Assembly: GCA_026692865.1 (NCBI GenBank)
Contig: JAPLNI010000051.1
Coordinates: forward strand, 62,001 to 126,000
Reading direction: 5' to 3'
DNA: 64,000 nt
DNA from: Planctomycetota bacterium
Lineage (GTDB): Bacteria; Planctomycetota; Planctomycetia; Pirellulales; Pirellulaceae
Shown: one piece after another, positions 63,516 to 64,000 of the stretch
Numbering within the stretch: position 1 is the first letter of the stretch
How the letters are laid out: every line of letters begins with the position of its first letter
Made by a program: the position numbers and the translations under genes
The notes under the pieces: model-generated
What the model was told of the DNA's origin: nothing
Databases searched by the model: none
What the model saw: the letters and a program-made list of their open reading frames with translations, nothing else

Positions 63516-64000
63516 GTGCCTCGTCTCTCGATTCTCATTCCGCACCTCGACTCCCCTCGCATCGAATCGACTCGAAGCAAGCGCTGCTTTGAGAAAGATT
63601 CGTCGTTTGAATCGACGGTCTTAGCAGTCTTGGAAAGTCAGCCTTCCGATTCTGAAGTAATCGTTGCACACAGTGGATCTTACGCGGATCCGTATGAGTT
63701 AGACGGCAACGAAGTGAAAATGGTCAATGTCGGCGAGGGAGCTGGGTTTGCCGAGTTGATCAACTCGGCACTCTCCCAATCGCGAGGAACAATTGTTCAC
63801 ACGTTACTGCCAGGTTGTGTTGTCGAATCTGGTTGGACAGACCCAGCGATGGAACACTTTCGCGATGTAAATGTTTCGAGCGTTGCTCCAAGACTTGCTC
63901 CCAACGATTGCAAAGAAAGAAGTTGCTATTCCTTAGACCCCAACTGGATTCCTAGGAGAGCTTGGTTGAACCATGCGCGGTCGGGCGATCCAGGGGTTGC
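63516..64000 (+). CDS. Partial CDS, glycosyltransferase family 2-like protein
   Basis: From GTG 63516 (GAGGGAG lies 9-10 nt upstream) the frame stays open to the right edge, 161 codons. It begins MPRLSILIPHLDSPRIESTR, then FESTVLAVLESQPSDSEVIV and INSALSQSRGTIVHTLLPGC. The first strand, the first helix and an aspartate-like acceptor loop resemble a GT-A glycosyltransferase, but the usual DxD region near GTIVHTLLPGCVV is altered (LPGC). It may be a degenerate or divergent member. The function cannot be settled from the N-terminus. Confidence 0.6.
   Translation, partial: MPRLSILIPHLDSPRIESTRSKRCFEKDSSFESTVLAVLESQPSDSEVIVAHSGSYADPYELDGNEVKMVNVGEGAGFAELINSALSQSRGTIVHTLLPGCVVESGWTDPAMEHFRDVNVSSVAPRLAPNDCKERSCYSLDPNWIPRRAWLNHARSGDPGV

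Overview
The window looks like chromosome of a planctomycete, most likely of the Pirellulales. This is inferred from gene content rather than from a marker-gene match. The content includes a MoxR/DUF58/DUF4129 cluster, Tat-exported sugar-phosphate-isomerase-like proteins, a DUF4159 protein with a squalene-cyclase-like toroid, many secreted small proteins, frequent lack of Shine-Dalgarno sites, and gene spacers filled with short palindromic repeats. Base composition appears balanced and no stretch stands out as foreign. No tRNA, rRNA or CRISPR array was seen.

Layout. 1-1.2 kb: end of an efflux-adaptor operon on the minus strand. 1.5-8.9 kb: a complete SUF iron-sulfur assembly operon (SufR-like regulator, sufC, sufB, sufD, Rieske ferredoxin, SufT-like protein, and a SufE-SufS fusion) behind a good sigma-70 promoter. 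8.9-14.5 kb: minus-strand DUF4129, DUF58, MoxR and a PH-like membrane protein. 14.6-19.7 kb: small WYL-like ORF, fatty-acid desaturase, secreted protein, glycyl-tRNA synthetase, and a frameshifted DUF4114 gene. 19.9-32.1 kb: DUF4159 protein, dihydrouridine synthase, alpha/beta hydrolase, NfeD-like protein, ABC-F ATPase, and a three-module beta-lactamase-like/PG-binding/S11 carboxypeptidase protein. 32.3-39.3 kb: secreted beta-sandwich-like protein, then minus-strand dnaG, rpoD, aldo/keto reductase and a PolB-like exonuclease. 39.5-47.6 kb: two Tat sugar isomerase-like proteins, ispF, a YugP-like metallopeptidase and a DUF11 surface protein. 47.7-53.3 kb: a dead IS630-type element, an RND pump and a DksA/TraR protein. 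53.9-64 kb: an FHA-like membrane protein overlapping aguB-aguA (agmatine to putrescine), a second Rieske ferredoxin, thrS, TPR and membrane proteins, a lipid kinase, and the start of a glycosyltransferase-like gene.

The most interesting structure lies between the genes. Six copies (five loci) of an 82-83 bp core carry two short palindromes, one closed by a GTAA-type loop. Each locus is bracketed by about 30-40 bp ends beginning TAGTGC and ending GCACTA. The same ends flank the decayed IS630-type transposase at 47.7-48.4 kb, so this looks like a MITE family with its dead parent in the same window. Two copies start exactly on the TAG stop codon of the upstream gene, as expected if insertion into the TA of a stop codon regenerates TAG. 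Three more repeat families are present. One of them places a 16-bp perfect inverted repeat over the Shine-Dalgarno site of the DUF58 gene.
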